Notes: generated from the letters alone by a model not told the origin. A stretch of DNA of 64,000 nucleotides from Limnohabitans sp. (GCA_030053945.1 JASGCW010000004.1:1-64000), one strand, 5' to 3'; positions 54,028-62,766 are shown, counted from the stretch's first letter. Translations and numbers: made by a program.

Positions 54028-54930
54028 ATGAAAAATATTTTAGCTATCATAGTTTTTGTTTTTTCTTCGATGATTTCTATTGCTCAAGATTTTCAAGGAA
54101 TGGCAGTTTATGAGTCGAAAACTAGTAGTGCCGAGTTCAAGTCTCGAATGGAGGGGAATAAAGACATTACTCCAGAGATGAGAAAAATGATTGAAGAAAG
54201 GATGAAGAAAATGTTTGAAAAAACATTTATACTTAATTTCGATAAAACAGCTTCAATTTATAAAGAAGAAGAAAAATTAGATGCTCCTACTGCACAAGCA
54301 GGAGGTATGCGTATGATGGGGTCTTTTATGGGAGGCGGAGGAACGCATTATAAAAATTTAAAAGCACAAACGTACACAGTCGATAAAGAAATGATGGGTA
54401 AAGAGTTTTTAGTACAGGATGCTTTACCTAAAATAGAATGGAAATTGACTCAAGAAACTAAAGAAATAGGTGGGTATATGTGTTTTAAAGCAACTGCTAA
54501 GCAGGAAGCAAGTCAATCTGATTTTAGAAACTTCAAAATGCGAAAAAAAGAAGAAAATGCTGAAAATAAGTCTGCTGAGCAGAAACCAGCTGGTGGAAAT
54601 AGAGTAATTAGTATGACAGATGGTGAAATTCCTAAAGAAATTGAAATTACTGCTTGGTACACTCCAGATATACCTATTAGTAATGGACCTGAAAATTATC
54701 AAGGTTTACCTGGTTTGATTTTAGAGGTTAGTGCTGGTAAAACAACTGTTTTGTGTTCTAAAATTGTGCTTAATGTAAAGGATAAAAAAGAAATTAAAGC
54801 GCCTACAACGGGAAAGATTGTCACCCAAAAAGAATATGACGAAACAATGAAGAAAAAAATGGAAGAGATGAGGGAGATGTATCAATCACGTTCAGGTAAT
54901 GGAGGAGGTTTTCATATGAGAGGTAATTAA
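54028..54930 (+). CDS. GLPGLI-family protein (first copy)
   Basis: 300 residues. Signal peptide MKNILAIIVFVFSSMISIAQ. The family-naming motif is exact here: YQGLPGLILEV, in a domain that also has WYTPDIPISNGPENY. A Met/Lys-rich stretch (EMRKMIEERMKKMFEKTF) and a Gly/Met-rich loop (GGMRMMGSFMGGGG) precede it, and the C-terminus is Lys/Met-rich (DETMKKKMEEMREM). Function unknown; GLPGLI proteins often sit beside TonB-receptor-like barrels, as here. Paralog of the gene at 57223. Confidence 0.9.
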   Translation: MKNILAIIVFVFSSMISIAQDFQGMAVYESKTSSAEFKSRMEGNKDITPEMRKMIEERMKKMFEKTFILNFDKTASIYKEEEKLDAPTAQAGGMRMMGSFMGGGGTHYKNLKAQTYTVDKEMMGKEFLVQDALPKIEWKLTQETKEIGGYMCFKATAKQEASQSDFRNFKMRKKEENAENKSAEQKPAGGNRVISMTDGEIPKEIEITAWYTPDIPISNGPENYQGLPGLILEVSAGKTTVLCSKIVLNVKDKKEIKAPTTGKIVTQKEYDETMKKKMEEMREMYQSRSGNGGGFHMRGN

Positions 54931-54939
54931 ACAAATTTA

Positions 54940-54976
54940 AAATCCCAATATGCTAAAGTGATATTGGGATTTTTAG
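54940..54976. terminator. Bidirectional terminator
   Basis: AAATCCCAATAT / ATATTGGGATTT (12-bp stem, 9-base loop) plus further Ts, between the first GLPGLI gene and the response-regulator gene. Confidence 0.88.
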
Positions 54977-55650
54977 CAAATTAATTTGTACCCTTCGTTG
55001 CGGCTATTTATTATTTGGACATTTTCGTCTTCACTAAGTTTTTTTCTAAGTTTAGTTATAAAAACATCCATACTTCTGCTCGAGAAAAAATCATCATTTT
55101 TCCAAAGTTTTCTCAAGATGATGTTTTTGTCGATAGTTTCATTTTTATTACAGTATAATAAATAAAGCAATTCAGATTCTCGATTGGTTAAAGTTTGTGA
55201 GTTGTTATTAAGATTTAAGGTTTGCTTAGTGTAATTGAAAATGTAAGTGCCTATTTCGAGTGTTTGGGTTTCGTTAATGATTTTTATTCTATTTAAAAGG
55301 GACAAACATCTTACGATTAATTCTTCCATACTAAATGGTTTTTTTAGGTAATCATTGCCGCCTATTTTAAATCCTTCTACAACATCTTGTACTTGCGATT
55401 TTGCTGTTAAAAATAGAATTGGAATATGCTTGTTTATTTTTCTAATTTCTGAAGCAAGTGTAAAACCATCTTTTTTGGGCATCATAACATCTAAGATGAT
55501 TATCTCAAATTCTTTCTCAAGGAAAAACTTAAATGCCTCATCGCCATCTTTACAAAGAGTTACTTCAAAATCTCTAGTTTCTAAACTTTCTTTGATAATT
55601 ATTCCTAGCGATAATTCATCTTCAGCAAGTAGTAGTTTTATCTTATTCAT
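54973..55650 (-). CDS. OmpR-family response regulator
   Basis: 225 residues. Receiver domain with the acidic pocket LLLAEDEL, phospho-acceptor Asp54 in IIILDVMMPKKDGF, the conserved Thr/Lys (FLTAKSQ) and YLKKPFSMEELI. The C-terminal winged helix (LTNRESELLYLLYCNKNETI, RSMDVFITKLRKKLSEDENV) is the OmpR/PhoB type, which binds direct-repeat operators. Overlaps the histidine-kinase gene by 8 bases. Candidate operators lie at 57139-57164. Confidence 0.95.
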   Translation of the reverse strand: MNKIKLLLAEDELSLGIIIKESLETRDFEVTLCKDGDEAFKFFLEKEFEIIILDVMMPKKDGFTLASEIRKINKHIPILFLTAKSQVQDVVEGFKIGGNDYLKKPFSMEELIVRCLSLLNRIKIINETQTLEIGTYIFNYTKQTLNLNNNSQTLTNRESELLYLLYCNKNETIDKNIILRKLWKNDDFFSSRSMDVFITKLRKKLSEDENVQIINSRNEGYKLIC

Positions 55651-57100
55651 TTTTTGGTAAATTTAATATGAAACTTGTGCCTTCTTTTGTTTTTAGAATT
55701 ATATTTCCATTATGTTTTTTTATAATTTGTCTGCAATAATATAAACCTATTCCAAAACCTTTTATATCATGAATATTACCTTTAGGAATACGATAAAATT
55801 TTTCAAAAATTTTCTCTCTATGTTCTTTAGGGATTTTTTGCCCATTATCTTTGACGATAACTTCAATAGTAATGTTATTTGAACTTATAGATATTTCTAT
55901 TTTGTTTCCGCCATATTTTACTGCATTGTCAATTAAGTTAATAATGCAGTTTTCAAAGTGAAAAGGATCAACTTTAGCAAAAATATCTTCTTCGGGTTTA
56001 AAAGAAATTTCTTTTTCGGATGTGTTTATAAGTTTACTTTCTACAACTGTTGTGATCAATTGGGTGATATTTATAAGTTCGTAGTTTAAAACTATTTCAT
56101 CAGTATGTAATGTAGCAGTTTCTAGTAGTTTTTCAACCATATTCTCTAGTTTGTGGAGCTGACTAGTTGAAATTTGCAAATATCTGTTTGTTTTATCAGT
56201 ATCATTAATAGAATTAAAATGTTTTATTCCTTCAATGGCTGCATTTATAGTTGTTATGGGGGTTTTGAACTCATGGGTAATATTGCTTATAAGGTCATTT
56301 TTTATTTCATCGGCTTTTTTTTGCTTGTTTATTGTCTTTAATAAATAGAATAAGCAGAATATTACTGAAATTGAAAGAATAAATGATAATACTATTTCAA
56401 ATAATCCTCTTTTTAGTATGAGAAAGAATGGATAATAAAAAGCTATTTCAATTTTAGCGTTTTTAGGTAAATAGTTGGAGTTGGAAATATAGTTGTAATT
56501 TAACTCTTCAATGTTGGTTTTTGGATAGCATCTTTTAGAACCATTTTTTTTATTGAATTCTGTAATTGTAAATGGAATATCAATTTTTTTTCTTGTTAGT
56601 TCCTCTTTTATAATGGAGTTTAATTTTAGTAGTCTTATAGAATCTTTAGTTAATGAAATGGCAATTTTTTTTGCAAGCATACTTATTTGGTCAAAATTTA
56701 TTCCATAATCAGTAGCATTGGATTGATTTATAAGGATGGTGTTTGTAGAATTGTTTTTTTTGGGTGTTGACTTTTTAATCGAATCAAAAAAGTTTTTTAA
56801 ATCTGTATTTTGAGAAGAAATAGTTATTTTTTTTTCTTGTTTATCTAAATCTTTGAAATCTTTGTTGTTGTCTTCAGTTTTTAGAATTGTTGAAGATAAT
56901 GAAGATATAGAAACATTGTTTTTTAAATCGTTTGCAAAATATTTTTCAATGCTCGATTCAAAAGTTTTATGTACTTCAGTAATCAAATATTCTTTGTTGG
57001 TATGGTATTTTTTTATGTTCCAATATACTTGTAATGCTATCGTCAAGGTGATAACGATGCCAATGAAAATTAATATGATTTTATAATTATTGCGTTTCAT
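55643..57100 (-). CDS. Sensor histidine kinase
   Basis: 485 residues. Transmembrane helices at ~7-28 and ~233-255 enclose a ~200-residue periplasmic sensor domain of unknown fold. The cytoplasmic part has the HisKA phospho-acceptor His276 (NITHEFKTPITTINAA) and the HATPase boxes (NLIDNAVKYGG, DNGQKIPKEHREKIFEKFYR, GFGIGLYYCRQII, EGTSFILNLP). Cognate partner of the regulator it overlaps. The pair is flanked by two GLPGLI genes on the opposite strand, which points to sensing envelope state or an exported protein. Confidence 0.95.
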   Translation of the reverse strand: MKRNNYKIILIFIGIVITLTIALQVYWNIKKYHTNKEYLITEVHKTFESSIEKYFANDLKNNVSISSLSSTILKTEDNNKDFKDLDKQEKKITISSQNTDLKNFFDSIKKSTPKKNNSTNTILINQSNATDYGINFDQISMLAKKIAISLTKDSIRLLKLNSIIKEELTRKKIDIPFTITEFNKKNGSKRCYPKTNIEELNYNYISNSNYLPKNAKIEIAFYYPFFLILKRGLFEIVLSFILSISVIFCLFYLLKTINKQKKADEIKNDLISNITHEFKTPITTINAAIEGIKHFNSINDTDKTNRYLQISTSQLHKLENMVEKLLETATLHTDEIVLNYELINITQLITTVVESKLINTSEKEISFKPEEDIFAKVDPFHFENCIINLIDNAVKYGGNKIEISISSNNITIEVIVKDNGQKIPKEHREKIFEKFYRIPKGNIHDIKGFGIGLYYCRQIIKKHNGNIILKTKEGTSFILNLPKNE

Positions 57101-57138
57101 TTGACTAAGTTAGTCATAAAAGTATTATGAATAAAGGA

Positions 57139-57164
57139 GTTAACAAACGTTAACACTCATTAAC
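57139..57164 (+). promoter_or_regulatory. Three direct TTAAC repeats, 10-bp spaced: candidate response-regulator operator
   Basis: GTTAAC-AAAC-GTTAAC-ACTC-ATTAAC: hexamers at 57139, 57149 and 57159, one helical turn apart, between the histidine-kinase start and the second GLPGLI gene. OmpR-type regulators bind such direct repeats. The promoter of the first GLPGLI gene lacks this array. Confidence 0.6.
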
Positions 57165-57222
57165 TGCTTATAAACATATGAAGTAATTATTTTGTTTTAT
57201 TCAATATTAAAAATTATTAAAA

Positions 57223-58053
57223 ATGAAAACAAAATTAATTCTACTCGCAGTATTATGCTTTCAGCATATGTTTTCTCAGAATTATAAAGGGAAAGCTTTT
57301 TATCAAACTAAGATGACAATTCCAAATATTACATCTGAAGATAAAAATATAACGCCTGAAATAGCCGCATTAATTCAAGAAAAATTGAAAAAGAATTTTG
57401 AGAAATCTTTTGTTCTAACGTTTACAAGTTCTGAATCTCTATATGAAGAGCAAGAAGAACTTGGGAAACAAGATGTAAATTCAGGTATAAACATAATGAC
57501 TTTTGGAGGTGGAAATAAAGGAAAATTATATAAGAATCTGAAAACCAGTATGTCGCTTTCTGAGGAAGATTTGTTTGGAAAGGAGTTTTTAGTTTCAAAT
57601 CCTCTAGAAAAACTGAATTGGAAAATTACTGGCGAGACAAAAAAAATAGGCGATTATTTGTGTCAAAAGGCAATTTGTGTGATACCAGTTACTGCGGAAC
57701 AACGGAAATTGTATGAGGAAAGAAAAAGGAAGAATTCAACTAAGAATCATACTTTTATTACGACTGAACCTACAGATGTGAATCTTGTTGCTTGGTTTAC
57801 ATCGGATATTCCTATCAGTAATGGCCCGAATTCATATGGTGGTTTGCCAGGCTTAATTCTTGAGTTAAATGATGGAAATACGGTGTATTTGTGCAATAAA
57901 ATTGTGTTGAATACTAAGGGTGATTTTGAGATTAAAGTTCCGAATAAAGGTAAAAAAGTAACAAAAAAGGAATTTGATGTACTAATAAAAGAGAAGACAG
58001 AAGAAATGACAAGCGGTCGTGGAGATAATGCAATTATGAAGGTGATTCGCTAG
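57223..58053 (+). CDS. GLPGLI-family protein (second copy)
   Basis: 276 residues. Signal peptide MKTKLILLAVLCFQHMFSQ. The GLPGLI motif is in YGGLPGLILEL, preceded by WFTSDIPISNGPNSY, and the C-terminal KIVLNTKGDFEIKVPNKGKK with a Lys-rich end matches the first copy. Unlike the first copy it lacks the Gly/Met-rich loop. It is 133 bases upstream of the outer-membrane barrel gene and probably in the same operon. Confidence 0.9.
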   Translation: MKTKLILLAVLCFQHMFSQNYKGKAFYQTKMTIPNITSEDKNITPEIAALIQEKLKKNFEKSFVLTFTSSESLYEEQEELGKQDVNSGINIMTFGGGNKGKLYKNLKTSMSLSEEDLFGKEFLVSNPLEKLNWKITGETKKIGDYLCQKAICVIPVTAEQRKLYEERKRKNSTKNHTFITTEPTDVNLVAWFTSDIPISNGPNSYGGLPGLILELNDGNTVYLCNKIVLNTKGDFEIKVPNKGKKVTKKEFDVLIKEKTEEMTSGRGDNAIMKVIR

Positions 58054-58186
58054 GTTGATTCTTAAGTTATATGGATTAATTTAAACTTTTTATATTTTTT
58101 TTAGTCTCTATTTGAGTTGATTTTAAACTTAAGCTTTTTTATAATTTATTATACTAAATAAATCATATAACATATAAATACTATTT

Positions 58187-60889
58187 ATGAAATTTTTTCT
58201 ATCACTGTTGTTGATGTGTGTTTTTACAACTGCATTTTCTCAAACTATAAAATATGAAGGTATTGTAAAAGATACGACAAATGTTCCTTTGGAAATGGCA
58301 AATGTGATGGCAGTAAATCAAGCGACAAAGGCAGTGGATTCTTATTCTATTACTAATGATAAAGGTCGTTTTGTCCTTAATTTGAATGTAAATGCTACTT
58401 ATAATGTTAGGTTTAGTTATTTAGGATTGAAGCCAAAGACTATTGCTGTGACTACAAAGACTACAGATATTACTCAAAATGTAACTTTAATTTCTGATTC
58501 TAAACAGCTTAATGAAGTGGAAATTGTTCGCGAAATGCCTATTTCAGTCAAAGGGGATACTATTATTTACAAGGCTGATGCTTTTAAAAATGGAACTGAA
58601 CGAAAACTTGAAGATGTTTTGAAAAAGCTTCCAGGAGTAGAAGTGACTAAAGATGGCGAAATACAAGTTGAAGGGAAAAAGGTGCAAAAAGTAATGGTGG
58701 AAGGGAAAGACTTTTTTGATGGTGATACTAAAATTGCAACTAAAAATATTCCGGCAGATGCTCTTGATAAAATTCAGGTTTTACGCAATTATAATGAAGT
58801 ATCAAATCTAAAAGGATTAGAAAACAACGAAGAAAATGTAGCTTTAAATATTAAGCTTAAAGAAGGGAAGAAGAATTTTTGGTTTGGTGATCTTACAGCA
58901 GGAATTGGTGTAGGACACGAAGAGGATAGACATTTGTTAAATCCAAAATTGTTTTACTATAATCCGAAATACAGTATCAATGTGATTGGAAATTTTAACA
59001 ATATAGGAGAATTACCACTCACAGCACAGGACTATTTTAAGTTTACAGGTGGTTTTAAAAACTTTATGAAAAAAGGTGGCACTAATTTTAATGTTGCCTC
59101 TAATGATTTAGGTGTTTTAGGTTTAAGAAATAACAGAGCTGCTTCTATCGATACAAAATTTGGTGCAGCAAATTTTAGTTACAATCCTTCAAAATCACTT
59201 TCTTTCAGTGGCTTTGGGATTTATTCATCCAATGTGACCCAAATTAGAACAGATACAAAAACTACGGGTTTGCCTAACAACCAAGAAGAAATAAAGTCGG
59301 AAATTTCAAATCAAGATAATAAATTCGGATTGTTTAAATTAAGTTCTAGTTATGTGCCTTCTACAAAAGTGCATTTTGATTATGACGGGCTATTAAAGTT
59401 TACAGATCAAATTGAAAGCTCTTCTTTGAATTCAAGTTTGTTGTCAGATATCTATACAGATAAAAAGCAAAAACCAAGATCATTTAATCAAAATCTAAAT
59501 TATTATTATACCTTAAATGATAAACACGTTTTTGCAGCTGAATTACAACATTTGTATCAAAATGAAGATCCTTTTTATAATGCGAATCTAAAACAAATTC
59601 CTGTGTTTGCTAATTTGCTTTCGGGGTATAATATTTTTCAATCACGTAATAATTTAACCCAAAATAGATTGGTGACAACTTCTAAATTTGATGGAAAATT
59701 TGACTATTATTATATGTTAACTCCTAAAAGTAATTTGAATTTGACTATTGGTAATACATTTTCAAATCAAAACTTCAATTCTTCTGTTTTTCAAACTTTA
59801 GATAATGGGAGTTTGAATACATTGATTGATCAAAAAAACAATAATGACGTTACCTATAGATTCAATGATGTTTTTATAGCAATGCATTATAAGTTTTTGT
59901 TGAAAAAATTTACTTTCAATCCTGGCTTTTCGGTTCATAAGTATCAGACAAATGATACGCAATTAGGAACTTCAAATAAAAATTCATTCAATAGAATTCT
60001 GCCTGACTTTTATGCTTTATGGCAAATAAAGAAATCCGAAACCTTGAGCTACAATTTTTCTGTTATTAATAACTTTACAGATATTAATAAGTTAGCAGAA
60101 GGGACCGTTTTTTCTTCTTATAATTCCATTTTTAGAGGAAATAGGTATTTAGAGAATTCACTGTCACAGGTTCATTCTTTGAGATATTTTAGATACAATA
60201 TGTTTAATTTTGAGAATATTTTTGCTAATATCACTTATTCAAAACAAATTAATCCAATAAAAAACAGAGTGAATATTATAGGGATTAACCAGATTTCTAG
60301 TGCTACGAATATGAGCTCAAATTTTGCAGATGAAAATTTTATGTTAAATGGTAATTATAGTAGGTCTTTTAAGAGATATTATAAAGCATCTTTTGGTGCA
60401 AATTTTAATTGGAATCTGTTTAACAATATTAGAGTAGGATTAAATAATCTTGAAAGTATTCAAACTACTAAATCTGTAGTTCATTCATATAATTTAGGCT
60501 TTTCAACAAATTTCAAGAAGTTGCCAAATTTTGATTTAGGATACAGTTATTCAATAAATGATAATTTCAGTGATAAGTTTTTTACGCATAGTCCTTCTGT
60601 TAAACTTGAGTATTCTTTCTTAGATAATTTTTCATTTACAACAGAATATACTTATTTTAATAATAGTAATAGCAGTAAAAGTATTAAATCTGAATATGAG
60701 TTTCTTGAGGCTAATTTGATGTATAACAAGAAAGGAAGTAAATGGGAATGGAAAATTTCAGGGACTAATTTGTTAAATACAACAGCATTAAATGACTCTA
60801 GTTTTAATCAATTAGGTGGTTTTAGTAGCTTTTCAAGTTATTATGTACAACCTAGATATTTAATCTTGAGTGTAAAATATGCTTTGTAA
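58187..60889 (+). CDS. Outer-membrane β-barrel protein with carboxypeptidase-regulatory-like domain
   Basis: 900 residues. Signal peptide MKFFLSLLLMCVFTTAFSQ, a carboxypeptidase-regulatory-like domain (YEGIVKDTTNVPLEMANVMA), then the plug-like segment KPISVKGDTIIYKADAFKNG-type (ISVKGDTIIYKADAFKNG) with EDVLKKLPGVEVTKDGEIQV, and a barrel ending RYLILSVKYAL. No TonB box can be seen. This architecture is the usual partner of GLPGLI proteins in Bacteroidota. Substrate unknown. Confidence 0.88.
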   Translation: MKFFLSLLLMCVFTTAFSQTIKYEGIVKDTTNVPLEMANVMAVNQATKAVDSYSITNDKGRFVLNLNVNATYNVRFSYLGLKPKTIAVTTKTTDITQNVTLISDSKQLNEVEIVREMPISVKGDTIIYKADAFKNGTERKLEDVLKKLPGVEVTKDGEIQVEGKKVQKVMVEGKDFFDGDTKIATKNIPADALDKIQVLRNYNEVSNLKGLENNEENVALNIKLKEGKKNFWFGDLTAGIGVGHEEDRHLLNPKLFYYNPKYSINVIGNFNNIGELPLTAQDYFKFTGGFKNFMKKGGTNFNVASNDLGVLGLRNNRAASIDTKFGAANFSYNPSKSLSFSGFGIYSSNVTQIRTDTKTTGLPNNQEEIKSEISNQDNKFGLFKLSSSYVPSTKVHFDYDGLLKFTDQIESSSLNSSLLSDIYTDKKQKPRSFNQNLNYYYTLNDKHVFAAELQHLYQNEDPFYNANLKQIPVFANLLSGYNIFQSRNNLTQNRLVTTSKFDGKFDYYYMLTPKSNLNLTIGNTFSNQNFNSSVFQTLDNGSLNTLIDQKNNNDVTYRFNDVFIAMHYKFLLKKFTFNPGFSVHKYQTNDTQLGTSNKNSFNRILPDFYALWQIKKSETLSYNFSVINNFTDINKLAEGTVFSSYNSIFRGNRYLENSLSQVHSLRYFRYNMFNFENIFANITYSKQINPIKNRVNIIGINQISSATNMSSNFADENFMLNGNYSRSFKRYYKASFGANFNWNLFNNIRVGLNNLESIQTTKSVVHSYNLGFSTNFKKLPNFDLGYSYSINDNFSDKFFTHSPSVKLEYSFLDNFSFTTEYTYFNNSNSSKSIKSEYEFLEANLMYNKKGSKWEWKISGTNLLNTTALNDSSFNQLGGFSSFSSYYVQPRYLILSVKYAL

Positions 60890-60908
60890 GTGATTAGAAT
60901 AATTTATA

Positions 60909-60948
60909 AAAAAAAGACCTCGAAAAATTAAATTCGAGGTCTTTTTTT
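60909..60948. terminator. Bidirectional terminator
   Basis: A7-GACCTCGAA / TTCGAGGTC-T7, a 16-bp stem with flanking A/T runs, between the barrel gene and metK (convergent). Confidence 0.92.
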
Positions 60949-60960
60949 ATGAGTGTTTTT

Positions 60961-62235
60961 TTAGAATCCAAAAGCACTTTTTATTTTATCTACAAAGTCA
61001 AGTTTTTCCCAAGTAAATAATTCAACTTCTAGTTCTTTAACTTCACCTGATGGAGAAACAAAACGCTTTTTAACAACTTCATTCTTACGTCCCATATGTC
61101 CGTAAGCAGCTGTTTCGCTATAGATAGGAGTTCTTAATTTTAAACGTTGTTCTATTGCATAAGGTCTTAAGTCAAATAATTCATTTACTTTTTCAGAAAT
61201 TTGAACATCTGATAATCCGTTTTTAGCAGTGCCGTAAGTGTTTATGTAAACATTACAAGGTTTTGCAACTCCAATAGCATAAGATACTTGAACTAATACT
61301 TCGTCTGCAACTCCAGCAGCCACTAAGTTTTTAGCTATATGGCGTGTAGCATAAGCTGCGGAACGGTCAACTTTTGAAGGGTCTTTTCCAGAAAAAGCAC
61401 CACCACCGTGAGCTCCTTTACCTCCATAAGTATCTACGATAATTTTTCTACCTGTTAATCCAGTGTCACCGTGAGGGCCGCCTATAACGAATTTACCAGT
61501 AGGGTTAATGTGGTAAACAATTTTGTCATTAAATAAATGAGCATATTGTGGATATTTAGCTGTAATTCTTGGAATAAGAATCTCAACGATATCTTTTTTA
61601 ATTTTTGCTAGCATCTCAGTTTCTTCGGCAAAATCATCATGTTGTGTTGAAATTACGATAGAATCAATTCTAACAGGTTTGTTGTTGTCATCATATTCTA
61701 AAGTTACTTGCGATTTTGCATCAGGACGTAAATAAGTGATTGCTGAATTTTCTCTACGTAATTCCGCTAATTCTTGTAATAATTTATGAGACAAGTCTAA
61801 AGCTAAAGGCATATAATCCTGAGTTTCGTTAGTTGCATAACCAAACATAATTCCTTGGTCACCTGCTCCTTGTGCGTTAGCTTTAGTTTCAAAATCAGCT
61901 TCTGTAGTAATTCTATCTACTCCACGATTAATATCATCTGATTGTTCGTGAATTGCAGACAATACTCCACAAGAGTTTGCTTCAAACATATATTCGCTTT
62001 TTGTGTAACCAATTTTTTTGATTACCTCACGTGTGATGCTTTGTACATCTAAATAGGTCTTAGATTTTACTTCACCAGCTAATATCACTTGTCCAGTGGT
62101 TACTAGTGTTTCACAAGCTACTTTTGAAGATGCGTCAAAAGCTAAGAAGTTGTCAATCAATGCGTCGCTAATTTGATCAGCAATCTTGTCTGGATGTCCT
62201 TCGCTTACAGATTCTGACGTAAATAAATAGGCCAT
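60961..62235 (-). CDS. metK: S-adenosylmethionine synthetase
   Basis: 424 residues, slightly longer than E. coli's 384, as in other Bacteroidota. It makes SAM from methionine and [22 protein letters not shown] holds the ATP-binding His, [12 protein letters not shown] is the conserved hexapeptide region (GAGDQG), and [20 protein letters not shown] is the C-terminal signature. Its 5' leader contains a SAM-II-like riboswitch, so it is probably repressed when SAM is plentiful. Confidence 0.97.
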   Translation of the reverse strand: MAYLFTSESVSEGHPDKIADQISDALIDNFLAFDASSKVACETLVTTGQVILAGEVKSKTYLDVQSITREVIKKIGYTKSEYMFEANSCGVLSAIHEQSDDINRGVDRITTEADFETKANAQGAGDQGIMFGYATNETQDYMPLALDLSHKLLQELAELRRENSAITYLRPDAKSQVTLEYDDNNKPVRIDSIVISTQHDDFAEETEMLAKIKKDIVEILIPRITAKYPQYAHLFNDKIVYHINPTGKFVIGGPHGDTGLTGRKIIVDTYGGKGAHGGGAFSGKDPSKVDRSAAYATRHIAKNLVAAGVADEVLVQVSYAIGVAKPCNVYINTYGTAKNGLSDVQISEKVNELFDLRPYAIEQRLKLRTPIYSETAAYGHMGRKNEVVKKRFVSPSGEVKELEVELFTWEKLDFVDKIKSAFGF

Positions 62236-62294
62236 AATTTAAAATTTTATTAATTAAGGTAAAATTTGCATAGATCGCCTAAAGAGTAGTATTA

Positions 62295-62378
62295 CTGCTT
62301 TAGCATTTTTTTATTCTATTTAGTTTCTTAAAGAATCTAGTTCGAATAGAGGTTGCAATCAGTTCAAATTTTTCCTCT
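62295..62378 (-). promoter_or_regulatory. SAM-II-like riboswitch in the metK leader
   Basis: Read on the minus strand: AGAGG (P1 5' arm, 62378-62374), then a loop with TTTGAACTGATTGCAA, then CCTCT (P1 3' arm, 62352-62348), a ~40-base loop with an inserted hairpin (AGATTCTT..AAGAAACT), and finally TGCTAAAGCAG (62305-62295). The CTG in the loop can pair with the terminal CAG, and TTGCA with TGC-T-AA (one bulged U). This pseudoknot arrangement mirrors SAM-II (GATTTAACCGTATTGCA ... AGCTAAAAAGGG), with CTG/CAG replacing CC/GG. It begins about 15 bases after a -7 box and ends 59 bases before the metK start. Direct sequence identity to a known family member was not tested. Confidence 0.72.
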
Positions 62379-62392
62379 TGTTTTTTGTGTTG

Positions 62393-62400
62393 CAAATGTA
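62393..62400 (-). promoter_or_regulatory. Putative -7 box TACATTTG for metK
   Basis: CAAATGTA on the plus strand is TACATTTG on the minus strand, placing the expected transcription start just upstream of the riboswitch. Confidence 0.55.
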
Positions 62401-62599
62401 TGAATTGCAATTGAAATTTAGCTTATTATTTTATTTATTTTTTTTATTACATAGATTTCGAGTCGGTAAATATTCGATTTTGTAGTTTTTTTAATTTATT
62501 AGTAAATGTTTTTAAAGAAAATAATTTTGTTTAAACTTCTTTTTTGTAGTAAAATTTAGAAAAATAATCTATTTATTATTTTTTTAAAGAATATATTTC

Positions 62600-62607
62600 T
62601 ATTTTTG
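62600..62607 (+). promoter_or_regulatory. Putative -7 box TATTTTTG for the methionine leader
   Basis: Exact TANNTTTG, 24 bases before the leader-peptide ATG, so the transcript would begin near 62613. Confidence 0.55.
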
Positions 62608-62631
62608 CCTTGTAAAAATAATTTGATTACA

Positions 62632-62700
62632 ATGTTAGTAAATGCAATAATGATGTTTATGATGATGTCGGATAATTCCGCAGAGAACTTTATTGTATAA
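62632..62700 (+). CDS. Methionine-rich leader peptide (attenuator)
   Basis: 22 codons, ATG at 62632, TAA at 62698-62700. Met is at positions 1, 7, 8, 10, 11 and 12, so five of the six codons 7-12 are Met (AIMMFMMMSDN). The frame is followed by an antiterminator/terminator pair and then a trans-sulfuration enzyme gene of the methionine/cysteine family. This is the arrangement of amino-acid leader peptides such as those for his, leu and trp: ribosome stalling at the Met codons when methionine-tRNA is scarce would change RNA folding downstream. Confidence 0.88.
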   Translation: MLVNAIMMFMMMSDNSAENFIV

Positions 62701-62728
62701 TTTAATAATATTACTTAAAGACCTCTGC
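62680..62728 (+). promoter_or_regulatory. Antiterminator pairing of the methionine attenuator
   Basis: GCAGAG (62680-62685) and CTTTA (62688-62692), both inside the end of the leader peptide frame, pair with CTCTGC (62723-62728) and TAAAG (62716-62720). This gives 6 + 5 bp around a 2x2 internal loop. The CTCTGC segment is also the 5' arm of the terminator, so the two structures exclude each other. A ribosome reaching the leader stop covers 62680-62692; one stalled at the Met codons leaves it free. Confidence 0.82.
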
Positions 62729-62746
62729 AAAAGCAGAGGTTTTTTT
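62717..62746 (+). terminator. Attenuator terminator before the trans-sulfuration gene
   Basis: ACCTCTGC-AAAA-GCAGAGGT with an extended A/T base (AAAG on one side, T7 on the other), 20 bases before the ATG at 62767. Confidence 0.9.
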
Positions 62747-62766
62747 ATGATTTTAAAGCAAATTTT

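Noticed and set aside
62401..62599. T-box or second SAM element upstream of the trans-sulfuration gene
   Set aside because: No T-box sequence, specifier loop or SAM-I core is present, and this stretch lies upstream of the -7 box.
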